NCBI GenBank assembly: GCA_036873755.1
Contig: JAVTVY010039311.1
Coordinates: 110,657 to 174,656, forward strand
DNA: 64,000 bases
Direction: 5' to 3'
DNA from: Hanleya hanleyi
Taxonomy: Eukaryota > Mollusca > Polyplacophora > Lepidopleurida > Hanleyidae
In this document: in pieces, positions 12,728 to 27,700 of the stretch
Layout of the letters: the number at the start of each line of letters is the position of its first letter
How positions within the stretch are numbered: position 1 is the stretch's first letter
The notes under the pieces: generated by a model
Database searches by the model: none
Seen by the model: only the letters and a program-made list of their open reading frames with translations
Told to the model about the DNA's origin: nothing
Program-made: the position numbers and the translations under genes

Positions 12728-15700
12728 AAAATAAACAAAATCCAAATCCATTGTTCATCAAGCACTTCTTCTTACCTGCATGATAGGCCCTCTAACGTTG
12801 AGGAGACAGAAACATATAGCAATGCTGATCAAACCATAGACCAACACTGAAAAATAAGAACAAAACATCAGTACCGGTATCTATACGCAGCTTCAGTATA
12901 TAGTATATTTAAAGTGTGTTACGTTGTCCACAACAGATATCACAATTATTTAGATTTGGTTAGAAGCGAGCGAGTTGCATTTGCTGCTGATTCGATGCAT
13001 GAACCTTAGGGGTCGCGGGATCGCCGTCCGTTACATACGACGCCTACTGGACTCCACTATTTTCCATCTAGTAAGTTTGCAGAGTTACCGGTATTATATC
13101 ATTACAATTCGATCTCTGTATCTAACTTCGCTCAACTGGGTACTACTAATGGGTCGCGTGGCCACGCCATTCAAAGTGTCCGCATGAACAACAACAATAA
13201 AGGTGCTGCTGATATACAGAAACACTCATCTGGAAACCAACTGTGCTCCCTGCATGTGCTGCGTTGGCGTACAGTGTATAGCAACGATATCAGTCTTTTG
13301 GGGGTGCCGTTCTATATTACCACCACCACTATGGCATGTTATCAGTTACCGGATACATGCACTTGGAATCAGCGACATTATCCGTACGCAACTGTAGGCC
13401 TATCGCAATCCAAAAAATCCAGAAATAAACCTTCGTTGGGTTTACTGAATTATAAAGCTTATGGTCCTGTTTGATATGTCGTACAGGAAGGACCGATCTC
13501 GCTTACCCAATATTTTAGCAACCACTGTTTCCTGTGTATCAGACATGGATGGTCTCAGAGGTCGAGCAAAATCCTTTACTGTGACAGCACTCATGCTATT
13601 CAATCCGGAGGATAGGGTGCTGAATATAGATATGTAAAATAAAGAAAACATAAAAGAATAAATTACCACCTCAAGATATCCGCCCGGATAAACGATGAAA
13701 TTAAATATTCTGAAATGAATGTATCATCTGATATTTAGATACAATACACAGTACATGATGTTCTCGGACCGCTCAGATCGTGAATAAACAACGGAATTAT
13801 TTTTGCATGACAAGCACGACATTCGCGGAAATCACCCGTGTTTCCGGTGTATTTAACATACCGTATTTGAAATAGGTTCCTATTCTAAAGATTAGGCTAT
13901 TAATGACAAGTTATTTTACTGTCGTTGAGGGTATTATGTTATTATTTTTATCCTAATTTGTGCATGATCTTGTTCTAGCTTCGACCTGGACGCGTGCAAG
14001 GTCACGGCTCACATTTTAGCCTGAGAAGGACAAGATTACTGCTCACATTTGACCCTGAGAAGGAAAAGGTCACGACTCACATTTGACCCCGAGAAGGACA
14101 AGGTCACGACTCACATTTTAACCTGAGAAGCACAAGGTTACTGCTCACATTTAACACTGAGAAGGACAAGGTCACGGCTCAAATTTGACCCTGAGATTTC
14201 CTAACAGCAGACAAATGAACTATTTTGGGCCCACGCTTATAATTGGAGAAAAATTGGCCCGGCAAATCTCACGGGAGTAACTTTTGAAAGAGAATTCTGT
14301 TTTAAGTTATCTCTCCCACATGAAGAATTGCTCCTCAAGATATTCGGTTAAGACTTGTCCAATTCAAGATGGGAAAGATTCAAGGTTTTGCGAAAAAAAA
14401 TCAGCGTCCTCGACATTGTCCAGTGATTCGGTTGGATTAGTTTATTTTGTATTCAATGTTTGCCAATATCAGCAAATATTTGATGATGATATCAGTAAAC
14501 AGACTATATTTGCTGATATCACCAAATTATTTGGTGATATCTCGATATCATTTGCTGATATAAGCCATACTTTCGTAGACATTTCCAGTATTACTATCGA
14601 ACTACTAAATCATCTAGGCCGAGGATGAATATACTGGATTCGTCATGATTATCCTTAATTTCCGTTCAACTAAAAACCGACTCTCAGTGGTTCAATGGTA
14701 GCATCACAAGCAACACATCTTCAATATTATTTTTATTTCGCAAAATATCCCCGTATCTTTTGATTATCAAATTTGCAATACGAATGCCGATAATAATAGA
14801 GACATTCAAACTTTAGGTTCGTTGCATGTCTACACGGGTAAGTTGTGGACATTGACTTGTTGAAACGTACAGCGTTGTATTGTGTTCTAATGATTGGTCT
14901 ATTCAACGGCGTATTCTTATTGGCTGATCATTAAGAGAATCGGCTATCCCATCCAAGAGATTCTGAAAATGTCAATTTCGAATTTAACCACCCTCCCCCT
15001 AACTTTTGCGTTATGGGGATGCGCTGATGACGTCACAGTGCCGTCATAAATTATGATGAAGTGTAATGCTTGATTGTGTATGCGATTGAAGGTGTCACAT
15101 TGTACCAACCTAAATGATGCACTAAACAAGGAAGCCAGAAACAGTCCCGGAAATCCTGGAAACGTGTTGAACAGCTCCATAACGAAGTACGGAAGAACCT
15201 GGAAATAAGCATATAAAGGGAAATAAGCGTGTCTGCATAAGATTTGTCATCCTCTCCCAGGGCGCCTTGCGCTGCGCTCCATTTATCCCTGTAGAGGTCT
15301 CCCCATTTTCTGCAAGATTCTTGCAGATTAAAATAACTGGACTATCTAATTCTTGTATTGCTCACAAAACGTTTATGATTTGATTTGATTTATTCACCAT
15401 ATAAGATCTACAGACCTTGAAGATTTAAATAGGCCCAATGAAACAAACATGTTCTCACTGGTGTTTGTTCTGAAAAATGATTCACAGTGTTCATCACCCT
15501 CCTTCACTCTTAGAATGTGTTAGACTGTAGTATTAGACCCGCCTGACGATTTGAGCTACCAGAAAAGAAGAACGTGGACGTGCCATAGTCGCGGGTGTGA
15601 CAGAGAAAATGCCTTCTTGTGCATTTTCTTCTAAATAGTTGCTTCTTCATGCGCAGTGTTACGTCTAGATGATAATTGAAAAACGCAACAGAAAGATTTT

Positions 15701-18700
15701 GTCAAATCGAAGATTAACAATCAAATATTTATTTACAATACTAAAATCATATACAAATTAAGTTAGCTCAATACAGCAAATAAATGTCAAATAAAGTCTT
15801 ACTGTTCAATGCTATACCGGTGTATCCGTATTAACGTGCAAATCTCTATACAGTCCGTGCCGACGTGCAGATATCGCGTTCCTGTATTTCGATAGTCCAA
15901 TATACCGCTCAGTGTTGTCCAGTTTTCGTCAGTTCAATTAACACAGCGGTCAAACACAAGAGTAATCCAACAGGAATATACAATCCAGCAGTCATTAATT
16001 TCCGGCAAAGGTAATGTCCAGTAGCACAGTCTTATGCACCCACATAGAAGCCATCTGAATCTCCCCCTGACCACTGAACGTCCGGCTATTTATATTCTAT
16101 CGAGCATTCGAGATTATTCTATCAAATCAAGAAGCTTCCACCGGTACAGCAATGCCGTATGATTTTAACCCAGACACGATCACAACCGCTTCTAGAAAGC
16201 TCGAAAATGATTAACCCACAACAGTGTGTGTACAGGCCTATCATTCCAGAAACATCGACATGTGCAGATGGCGCTGTGTAGATGTACAGATGGCGCTGTG
16301 ACCCAATTACCCTCATAATACGGGTCTCTTCGCAATTCGGCCATTTTAATTATGATAAATCGGTCACGATTACGAGAAAATTCTATGATCACAACCACAG
16401 AACAGAAGGTTAACAAGTTTACCTCAGCTCTATTGTTCTAGTGACCACTGTTGATAGTGATTGTTCAACTATCCACAGTGACCAATTTTATACTGCAATA
16501 CTATGACACATCTGGCGGTCGCCATTTGCGCATAAGAACACCATTCTTACAAAAGTAACACACAGGCTCTTGAGTTACATCACACTCATCTACTGCCCTG
16601 TCAAACAACTTGGAAATGTCCTTGTCACTATGCTGTTCATTAATCAACTGTGATTTTGAAATTTTGTCATTAGAACATTCCAATTTGCTATCAAAATGTG
16701 GTTTATCAGCCTCATCATTTAAACACACAAAATGTCAGCCAAACAAACGTCATCGATGACGTCATCTTTAAGAGACATTTCAGACTCCTCAGCCAATTTA
16801 CTCATGGCTCTAGTAACTGCACAAGCAGGATACAAACTTTGAATTTCGTCTTCAACTGGATCATGAATCTGATCCAAACAAGGCTTGTCAGTTACAATCG
16901 GGTTAACCCCGACCTTATCTCCCGCAAGATCATTGCCAAGAAGTAATTGAACACCCTCAAATGGTAAACTACCTTTAATACCCACCGTAACAGGTCCAGA
17001 AATCACGTCGGATGACAGATGAATGTTATGGAGCGGAACGGGTGTGTAATTTACAGAATCTACCCCTTTAATCAGGACATTAGAGTGTCCCAAGTTATTC
17101 TATGTCACATCAGATTTATCTAATGCACCAAGCAAGAAAAAATACATAAATGAAAAAGTCGGAAAATGAGAAGAAAAACTCTTGGGAATAAGACGCCATC
17201 AGTGTGCCCATCTCGGATTTTATTAGAGGAGCTTTGACCCAGACTGTAGTGAGGTATAATTTTCAGCTCCCCAGGCTTAGTGATAACGAAAATATGTAGT
17301 GCGGGGTGGAGGGAAGAGGGATGTCAAGGTATCAATTACACCGAGAAAGTAGTCCTGTTTTAAAATGAAAGCTTGACTGTGATTGCTCACCTCGTTTGCG
17401 TTGTGAATAACGCCTTCCTGGAATGGATCACATGCCTTTGCTGTGTAATAGGCATAGGCCGACAGTCCTGCCATAGCAGCTAGGAAGGCAAGTACGTTAA
17501 ATCCCACCACGCTGGTGAGCATGACTCTGAAATTGAGAAGAAACAATAAGTAGCTTCAAAAAATGATGGCGACGAATTTTGAAGATGGAGTCTGCAAAAA
17601 TGCTTATTCTGCATAATAAGTATACTTTGAAGTATTTAATTGCGCATGAATAATTGGCAGAGCAGATTTATCAGGTATAACCATTTGTTTCTACTTACCA
17701 TCTGACGTTGTTTCTTCCTCAAAGAAAGTGTCCTTATGCTAGGAATATTGTATAATTTGGCAAATATTTCAGGGTTAAAAGATACGGCAAAGTGAATATA
17801 TACGAAACAGTAGCTGATCAGCCGAAGTCACGTGCCAGTGCACAGACAGGCTTCCTTTTTTTCTCTCGCCTCTGAGTTGACTTCTCCCATTGCTAATTCT
17901 GGTAGGCCATTGCAGGTCTTCATCACACATGGCTAATGTGGGCTATATGGTACCTGTACCATGTAGGCCTGAATATTCATCCCTACCAAGAACGGCATTT
18001 ATGTATGTTTTGCATGCACAGCATAGAAATGATCAGCAATTTACAATCAACACATGATAAAATAATATCAGGATTCCTGGACACAGTCTTCTGGAAACTC
18101 AAGAGCAATTAAATTTTACCTGGAATTAGGAATCCAATATTATCCTTAATTATTTGTTAGGGTCAATTTGCCCCAAAAGGCAAAAATGGAACGATGGCCC
18201 ATCTCCTTTAGAAAACCCAATATTTTTCCAAGCCAGACCAAAGAACTGTGGCAAGACTCAGTATTGAGGACAAATCTATATCTTGCATGAAAATAGTCCA
18301 AAACATTTTTTATATTTTTTGTATTTTAATAATGTAATGGCAGAATAATGCCAAACTGCTAAAACATTTGTACCTGTTTGAAATGAGTAATGATAACGAT
18401 TATATATCTAAAGTTTGAAATCTCTAAGAAACTGGAATCTGACTTTCTCCCGGTATAACCAACTGGAATTCTAGCTTCTGGTATAAACTGGAATTGATTC
18501 CACCAGATCGCAGTCTCTATCGCGATAGAAACAAACGAGTGGTGTGATGGAGGTATTACCTACAACGTATACGTAGTGCTTACTTTGTAGCTTGTGCTCG
18601 GTGACGTAAGGACACTATACGCTGGGCTGTTTGTTGTTGAAAGGACAGGGCAAACCAATACATGCCACCACCAATGAAACATGCCCAGACCGAAGTTCTT

Positions 18701-21700
18701 ACTGTAGGATTCGGGTTGAAACTAAAAATCAAAAACAAATGTCAGCATCAAGCACATAACCATCGCATCCAAGCGCATGTCTCTTATGAATCTACCATTG
18801 CACTATGGAATCATAAGTATCCAGTTGGTATATTGGTATCCCTAGGCGAGGTAAAATGAAAGTAACCACTTTCTTGAAAGTTATAGCTCGACTAGAGCCG
18901 ACTCAACTGGACTATCACCCAGGACCAAGTGCTAGTAATATCTACATCGATTGTTTGAACCTTTGTCAGCTGGAACATTTTGACGTTCACTTTGGAGGCA
19001 TACTGGGGGCTCTATAAAGTGATTTTTCTAAATATTTGTTTTGATTTGGGGAGGGAAGTTGTGGAAATGTGATGAATACCATCAATAACCTTGGCAATAA
19101 ACAGATGTAGATAACTATGGTAAAGGCTCCACATTTTTTCGTTTCAACAACTCATCTATATGTACTGTTCGAATGTGTTACGGGAACGTTGGCCTTTCCT
19201 CGAGAGTATTTGCTACATCTGGGCTATCAGTAGAGATCTGTTGACATGGAATATAGATATTGTCTGATAACTCTTATACCGATAATAGATAATGGAAATA
19301 GTGTGGAAATTAGTGGGTTGAAATTCAATAGTACCGCTAGTTTACGCTGTGCGACATTGATATCGGTAACTGATATAAATAACTACTTTGTGAGACATAC
19401 GCAACATAAATAAAACATATTCTACCAAAACTTCTTTAAAATCCACTGACGATGAGTTTAACTGTTGAGAGTCTGCGTCATATCCTGGATATAAATACGG
19501 AGTTTATACTAAAATCTTTCAAAAAAACCCCGAAAAACTAAATACAACGGAATTAAAGTGTTTCTAACTTACCTAAAAATCCTTATTCTTTTCCCCATAA
19601 CATTATAGTTCCAGAAGTTGTTACCCCCCACTTCAATCATGGCCTGTAAGAAATAGACGAATACAGTATATGCGACATCGTGAAGTAAAATATGTTTCAA
19701 ATTTATGTATTTGTACAGGCATTACCACAAAATGAAAACAATAATTACATTTCTACATTCGGATAAAGGCACCAGGTCCCACAGTCTTCTTCCATAACAA
19801 AATCTGTATTTCAGTATAGACAAATCTTGAATCTATTAGGGCCCTGATTCATTAAAATGTCTCCTCTTCGGTTTGGTGTGATTTTTTCACTACCATTTAT
19901 TTCCTATAGATGGTGTCACTTGTCATCCATTTGGACAACTGCCTCCATGTGAACGGCCATAATCCATGACGGGCAACAACAATCAGAACAACTGTTTCTC
20001 TTCTCTAAGTAATTATTTTGAAACTTTTTACTTTTGTGACAATTACGATCAGTCCAGTCAGCATAACGACCATCTGGAAACAGTCCGTCCATATCACCGC
20101 CTTAAATCCACCCTGAATGAAAAATAATATTCATGATTTCAATTCATGCACAATTCAATTCCAGAAATTCCTCAAATTTCAAGACGGTTGAGCCACGAAC
20201 TTGACCATCTATCTTGTACGCTTCCCTGATTCGACCAGTTCGTGTTATTTATCTACGTGCATATTCGCGTATAGGAGAACAAATGCCATACAAAGTTCTA
20301 GATAATCCTTTCGTACTTGATTTCAATGTTATAAGCTTAATGTGTTGAAACGCATAAACAATGTAGTTTTTACATTACTACTTGCTCGGCACCATAAATA
20401 ACAACAGTTTTTAGTAGAATTATCAAATTATATGGACGATTCACTTACGATTGAGGTGTATATTACAGCGACTCCTCCAACAATGAATACAGACGCCCAT
20501 ATTGGGAATTGAGTCACTGTAAATAAAAAGAAATATCCCGAATTATTATTGTACTTTGATGAAGTATACTACACGGGAAATATTCATAAACTGTGTTTTT
20601 TCCATTTGGTGATAAGTATAGGAAGGATTGGGGATTAATTACGATTGTAGCGCACGCAATGTTTGTCATATACGTTGGAGGAGATGAGACTATCGCCAAC
20701 AGAGGATACTATGAGAAAATGGATCCCTAGGGAACAGATTCTAATTGATTGATGTTATCGAATGTTTCAGCTTAATTGGAAACTACTGTAATAGTTTCAC
20801 ATTGATAACATTTCTCTCCCGAAGAATGAGGTCAACCCATATTCCCTTGCCAGAAGTAAACACATAGGTTATTTGCAAAGCGGTGTTATTGTTCTGACGC
20901 TAGCAGTCGATATGCATTACCTCCGCTGTTTCAGTCTTCATAGTTGAATAGTGATTGATTTTCGGTGGACTTAATTTTACATCAAAAAATTGTCCGTTTT
21001 TGATGAAACAATGAATACTCACAATTCCTATAGGATCGGAAAATTAGGAATAAATAGAAAGAAAGAAAACAAGAAATACCATAGATCAACCGACACAAAC
21101 ATATGGGTCCAGCTCAGTTAACGATTATAATTACTCAGATGAGAGTAAAATACGTCTGCACTGTTCAAGAAGAAATCAAATTCTGGAGTTGAAAATGACG
21201 TCTACGCCTCGCTTCCATGTAATCCTTTCTTCCTGATGAATGCAATACATTTTATGTATTTGTGCAGTCATAAAATTTAATTCCTCGCCAAACTTTGAGG
21301 CAAGAAGGTTTTTTTTTCAAGTTTGATTTTCCGACAGAGAAGAATTGTCTAGATGGAAGTATCAAACGCTGATGAGTTAACTTCCTTTTTAAACATGTGA
21401 GAAATTATCCATATCTATGAGCGTTGTGCGTGTAACACTGTGACCCGTAACACAATAGCGTAACGTACATTTTTTGATGATGATCTAACGCAATTCTTGT
21501 GTTGGGTATGGGGCTAGATGACTTCTCTCAATGTTTCACCTGTCACAATATATCTATTCTCCGCTAACGAACCTATGCCGCGGAGCTAAGGTAATTTGTG
21601 TTGCGAAATGTCGGTAACTCATATAGTGACAGCCAGTTTGAATAGAGGAGGAACGCGGAGTACCCGGAGAGAACCGCCACCGGTCAGCAAGTAATTGGCA

Positions 21701-24700
21701 AATATTTACACATGCACCAGCGGGGCTCGAACCTGTGCCGGTTCTGTGGTGTGAGGCTACCGATCGCTGTAGTAGGTTACAACATTACTGAAAACTATAC
21801 AGTATGTCTTGCCGGCATTGTTGAAAACAGTTGACCGCTTCTCTCTTCTAGGAAACTAGCCGATGTGTATGTATACTATGATTGTCTTTTTGAATTTGGT
21901 GCTAATGCTGTTATATGGAATAGGTCTTTGGATTATGGACGTGGATATTCTTTAGTGGACGACGGCTGAATTATGAATGACGGACCATACGCTTGTAATT
22001 ATGTACCGATATATGCAGATCACAATCACTCAAATGCCCTGTTGGCCATAACAGATTTGTGGTAATAAATGGCTAGATTTGTTCAGACAGAAAATGAGTG
22101 ACATTGGCAATGAGAGACCAAGCAATTCCAATATTGATTATTAGAGTCGACGGATGGTTGTTCATGGGTTCTTAGAAAAAAATGCTTTCAAATTGAGTTG
22201 TCAGACAAAACCTATGGAGATAGTTGGCGAGCACTGCATGCAAGTAATGGCATCTAAGAACCTCATTGTCTTCAAGTGAACATGTTCTTCGTTGTCTGTA
22301 TTGTCTTATGCGATTGAATTGCTACTCACTGACCTTCCATCATTGGTTGATCATTGTTTTTTTTTACTCTTATTGCTGGCTTGTACATTTATCGCCCTTT
22401 CTGCTGAAACCTGTATTTTTAGCTGACTGTATACTCTAAATGTTCATATGTTTTCCTGACGATGGCATAATCAAAGCCGAAATATAGAATATTATATCAC
22501 AAATAATGATTTCCATTTTCAGAGTTTCTTTCATTCTAGTTTATGTAAAACTGATCTGCGGGGGAAATGGATATTAGAAGTTATTAACGAGACTATCCGA
22601 AAGTTAATTTTCGAGAACAACTGAATACTGAAGAACAACATTGCTAATAAATTCTAACTCTCCAGATGAATAGCTTTTAAAAATATATCTTGTTTTGATG
22701 AGTTTATGTATAGTAATTTTACTAAGACAAAAACTGATAGTGTCGAAAGTCTTATCGCTAGTTATCCTATTGCGCTATAGCGAAGGTAGCTTGACATTAT
22801 GCGTCGACCTCTGACGCTTAAATGTATCCACATTGCTTGATGCTTTTCTGATGCCAGGGTCGTTTACGGCTGTATCGGTAACTTGATGGGTATTTATACT
22901 GGATTTGATATCCGGATACAACCAAGTAAGCAAAGACCAGAATGATATCATAAAACAGATCACAGAGATGTTCCTTTACGGATTCACCAGAATGCCATTT
23001 GGTCTCTCGAATGAGCCTGCCACATTTCGAATATTCATGTAACATAAATCAGTCAGCTATCGGATGTGGACTGACTCACTATGAAGACAGGCTCTGCCCA
23101 CATACCGGAAAGCCGCCAATGGGAGAAATCTGTGTGAGATGTAATAAAATAATCGTACATACCTCAGCAGACCGTAAGAGTTGACACTTCAAATTTTAGG
23201 ACATTAATGGGCAACATTACAAATTTTATTGAAGTCACATGTCAATCACTAATGTCTAAAATTGTGCTTATTGGCTTGTGGCCAACCCGAGCGGATTTTC
23301 ACAGACCCACTGATACTTGTGGTCATATTGTGAGGACCATGCGCATGATCAACATACATGTATATATATCATTGAAAAATTATTTTTCTATGAGCTCATA
23401 TATGGAAATATATTGGTTGTGCAATAAATATGTATGAAATTATTTCAATTTGAATGTTTGACTCTGCATACATATGAAATGATTTTTGAGAGCGAAAGAA
23501 TGAATTGGTTGCAGCGGGATTCGAACCCACGACCCAGGCTCAACGCGCCGATGAGTTATGACGGCCCATAGCTATCACTCCCGTGGATGACCAACCTTCT
23601 CTCTCGGTGTTGCATTGTGCGCAACTGGCTTTATAATGAAGAAATGATATTTGGTGTGGCGTACAGCCCTCTACTTTTACAAATGAAATGATTATAAGCG
23701 AGAAAGAATAAATTGGCCCTAAGCGAGATTCGAACCCACGACCCCGGCTCAGTATTTACGTTACACACACAACGTATATAGGTATGGGTAATTCACGCAC
23801 ATTTAAAAAGCTAACTTATCAGCGTTCAATACTTCCATCTCGACAATTCTTTTCTGTCGGAAAATCAAATTTGAAGTTTCGAATCTTCCATTAAATTTTC
23901 ACCTCGCCAAGTCGAATAACCCTTAATTTAACTGTCGATGCCACAGGTTTTCAAAATTTGACCCTGATGCTTTTCTGTGTTTTCAATTGAACAAAACTGG
24001 ATAAAATACGATTGTCATAATTTGAACATTAATATCTCAGTAACCAGAACAGCATTCAGAAACCTGTGCAACCATTTTTTTCTTTAACTAGTTCAGAATA
24101 ACTATGCCAAAGTTCGAATCCTAATTTCACCGAAATAAACGGTTTCACTTATATAACTGCAAAAATGAAGTAATGGAATAAACACGATAACAGATTTAGG
24201 GCCTTTCAATTGATAGTGAGGAACCCTGCAGTGTTTGTTTGAGACAAGTCCAAATTGCCGGCTTGGAGGCTCTGAACTCAAGAAGGCCAAACAATTTCTA
24301 TTCAAAATAAGGATTTGAACGCTGAAATTGCTCCTGAGCAAACATGTATTTTCCAAAATAATCTCATCTGGTGAAAGAATGGATATAGTACTAAAGAAAT
24401 GTGCAATACAAGTTTGTTCGTCAATGTTGACCCCAAGGTGGGTTAGAAACCCTTGAGTCATTAACATGCACTTAATGTCCTTAGATTTGATGCGTATTAT
24501 TGTCTAATTTGCCCCACTCCTGTCCATAAGTCTTTCTCTGAACTGAGCAACAAGTAGTTCCTTGATACTCCTACTCCTGCCATCCTGTTTTAGAGTCTAG
24601 GGCCTTTGTGAGCCGCTTTTTCTATCTGCATGGCGGTCACATCAATTTACAACAGATGACTTGATAGGGATATTACATCATCGCTCTGAAATATTTTTAT

Positions 24701-27700
24701 CACCAAACCGGTGCTAGGGGCCGTGTGGTCATGTCACTCAAGAGGTCCAGTTACAAGAAAAGTGTGGCTGGGATACAAATTATCACAGGGATCACTTTTG
24801 GTTCTTGTGATGTTTTTAGAAATTTGCATTCAGTATATTTGTCTGTGTGGTCATAGGACTTCTTGTCAGTACGCCGGCATTGTTTTCCACCACTCTTTTA
24901 ACGTTGCGTTTAATAGGTACTGCCTCTTATATATTCTATGGGCAAGCGACGAGTGGTGGGTGAAGGACAATAATTCGTTCACACCGGACGTGGGAATAAA
25001 TAATTATTCAGGACTGTTCAATGTTCACGTGCATGTATATGTTAGTCAACCGATTGCCTAATAAATCTATACGTTGTCACCTGATTCTAGAGCAATTGCC
25101 GGTCCGTATAACACAGCACCCATGTAGATAGCCTGGAAACAATCACATATATTAAAGTAAACATAATACGGTCAGTTCTCTACTAATTCGATCACAGGAA
25201 GTGCAGCTTTTCCAAAGCAAATGATTGGCGGGCGGGAGGGGGGGGGGGTTAAAATCGAATTAAGGGTGGTTGTGTTGCGTATCACTGAGACGCCTCGGAG
25301 TTTGAGGAGGTGTCAAACAGATGTCAAGGGCGAGTGGCAACACAACAACAAGCGCAACGGAGGTTTTAAACCCCATTATAATCATAAAAATTGAATATAC
25401 CAAGCGAACAGGTGATTGTCGCCTCATTCACCTCCGGATGATGCTACAAATTATAGGGCAGAACATTAGAAGACTAATAGTCCAGAATAACTGCTGAACA
25501 AACGCATTTTGACGAAAACTTGGACAGTTACAGCTGAATATATTAAGGAGTGAATCACGTTCATTTCTAAGAGTGCAAACGTGCGTAGACTCAAGCTAAG
25601 ATAACGTAATCAATGAACAACAGCCGTGAGCTCACATATTCCCCGCTGGGTGACACTTATGGTACACCGTCACTTAATATTCTCAAACCATTAAAATCAG
25701 GCGCAACACATCAGTTACACCGACTACTCATGGTACTATTCATACATGTATTTTAAGCAATATATCTCAAGTATTCTCAAGTACAGCTATTTCTTCACTA
25801 TTTTGTAACCATGGCCGTGAGGCAATCTCAGTAAACTCAGTAAAATATCACGGAATATTACATCTGAATTCAGCCCTATATAAATCCCGTGAGCATTTGA
25901 AACACACGGTAGCACGTGGTCTAATATATAAATATTAGTTTACCTAGATTAGGCCGTTAGATTAGTTTCAATACTCGGCTATATACAAATATAAAGACTC
26001 TCCCGTTGATGCTATATAGAGTAGGTACATTCCGTAACAAGATTAAGAAAAATATTCCCAAGGACAAATATGGAATGGACAAAGGCTAGAAATCTCCACA
26101 CACAAATTAATGGGCTTCTTTGGTAGTACATGGTCCATATATGTTTTACCATGGAGGTAAAACATTGAAGACTATAAATCTAGTGAATTTAATATGTTTA
26201 ACTCAAGATACCTAGATTCCTAGAAACTAGATCAGTTTTGGGATGATGTGTCCTTGGCCTTTTTCCGTTAACATAAATATGCTTAGAACTTGGGAACAGA
26301 GAGGTAACACAGTTGTAAAGTTTGAGAAATATGGCTAATAATAACCATCTGGGCATCTTGGAGAGCAATGATCTAAAAATAAATAGATCACTTTGGAAAC
26401 ACATACGCACAAGACTTGTGAAGTTTCAAGCTGTTTCGTAAATAATACATTTAAGATATATTCGAGACCGTCAATGTTAGATCAAGTCTCCGTGCTGTGA
26501 CTTTGACATTTGATTTGTTGACCTTGATAATGATAGCGTTAAGACGTTTTGCTCATATATCTGTAAAACTCTGAAGAGAATTAACATAATGGGTTCTACG
26601 TAATCGCGCTAACAAGAATTTGTCGTGCACACATACGGAGGCAGCGATTCTATATCCCCTGATCACTGTCCAGGTGGGGAATAACGATGGACTTCTTGGG
26701 AATTATTTCAGCATCAAATCTCTGAAGTTTCGTGAATAATGCCTCAAGGTATAGCACATACCAGCTATTTTCAGTTTTGCAGAGCTATGACCTTGACCTG
26801 AGTGGGTGGGTGTATGTACGTCATAAATTTCTGTTAGAACGATAACTTCGAAAGCATCAGATCAATCCACTCCAAATTTTCACTGAAGATATATTTGTCG
26901 AAGATCTTTAGCTGTTAATATCGAGGTCAATAAGCCCACGGTCAAGGTCACAGGACCCTGAAACCGAATCTAACATTAACCAGGGTGTATCTTGAGTTAT
27001 GGTTCAGCCAATGGTTATGGTTCTCGAAACTTTATTCTCGAAACATTATTCGTGTGATTTTAAAGAGACCTATTTAAGTTTTAGATCCAATGTCAAGGGT
27101 ATAGCCTTTCAAAACTTGAGGTATTATTCACCAAACTTCTCAAATCTTTCCAGGTATGTTACGCATGTGATACAAAGAGACATACTTATTTTGAGGTCAA
27201 AGGTCATGGTCATGGTCATTGCCCTCCAAGACGCCCAGATAGTTATTATTCATCAAATAACTCCACAGCTGTGTTACCAATTTAATTCGAACGTTCCTAA
27301 ATTATTTGTTTTTAGGTCAGTAGGTTAAAAGTCAGGGTCACATCATCCCAAAACTAAATCTAGCTTGTCTGGACTATCTTGTGTGAAAATTTATTAATCT
27401 TAAGCTACACTGTCAATATGATTTTTTGTCTATGTATTCTTAGACATTGACTATTATCCACATGTGAACTCACGGCCTTTGCTGGAAAAAGTGAAAGCGG
27501 ATGCATTTTTGATAGTACCACAAGCACAGTCTCGGCTCTGATGAGATGATCAACCGTTGAATCTCTTCTACTCCAGCCTGAATCCCCTAGTAAAACATCT
27601 GAATGGTTCTGGGATTTGGGATATCAATCTTTTGATAATGGTGTTCCCATTTTTACATATCTGAACACAATTTCGTTGGGAAATTCAGCCTATTTTCTTA

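Noticed and set aside
14284..14628. 114-codon frame with FADIS repeats
   Set aside because: The repeats follow the GATATC word cluster; no start context or family supports a gene.
23497..23597. Possible functional tRNA gene on the minus strand
   Set aside because: A good B box is present, but the rest does not fold convincingly as a tRNA and a second decayed copy lies next to it, so a SINE head is more likely.
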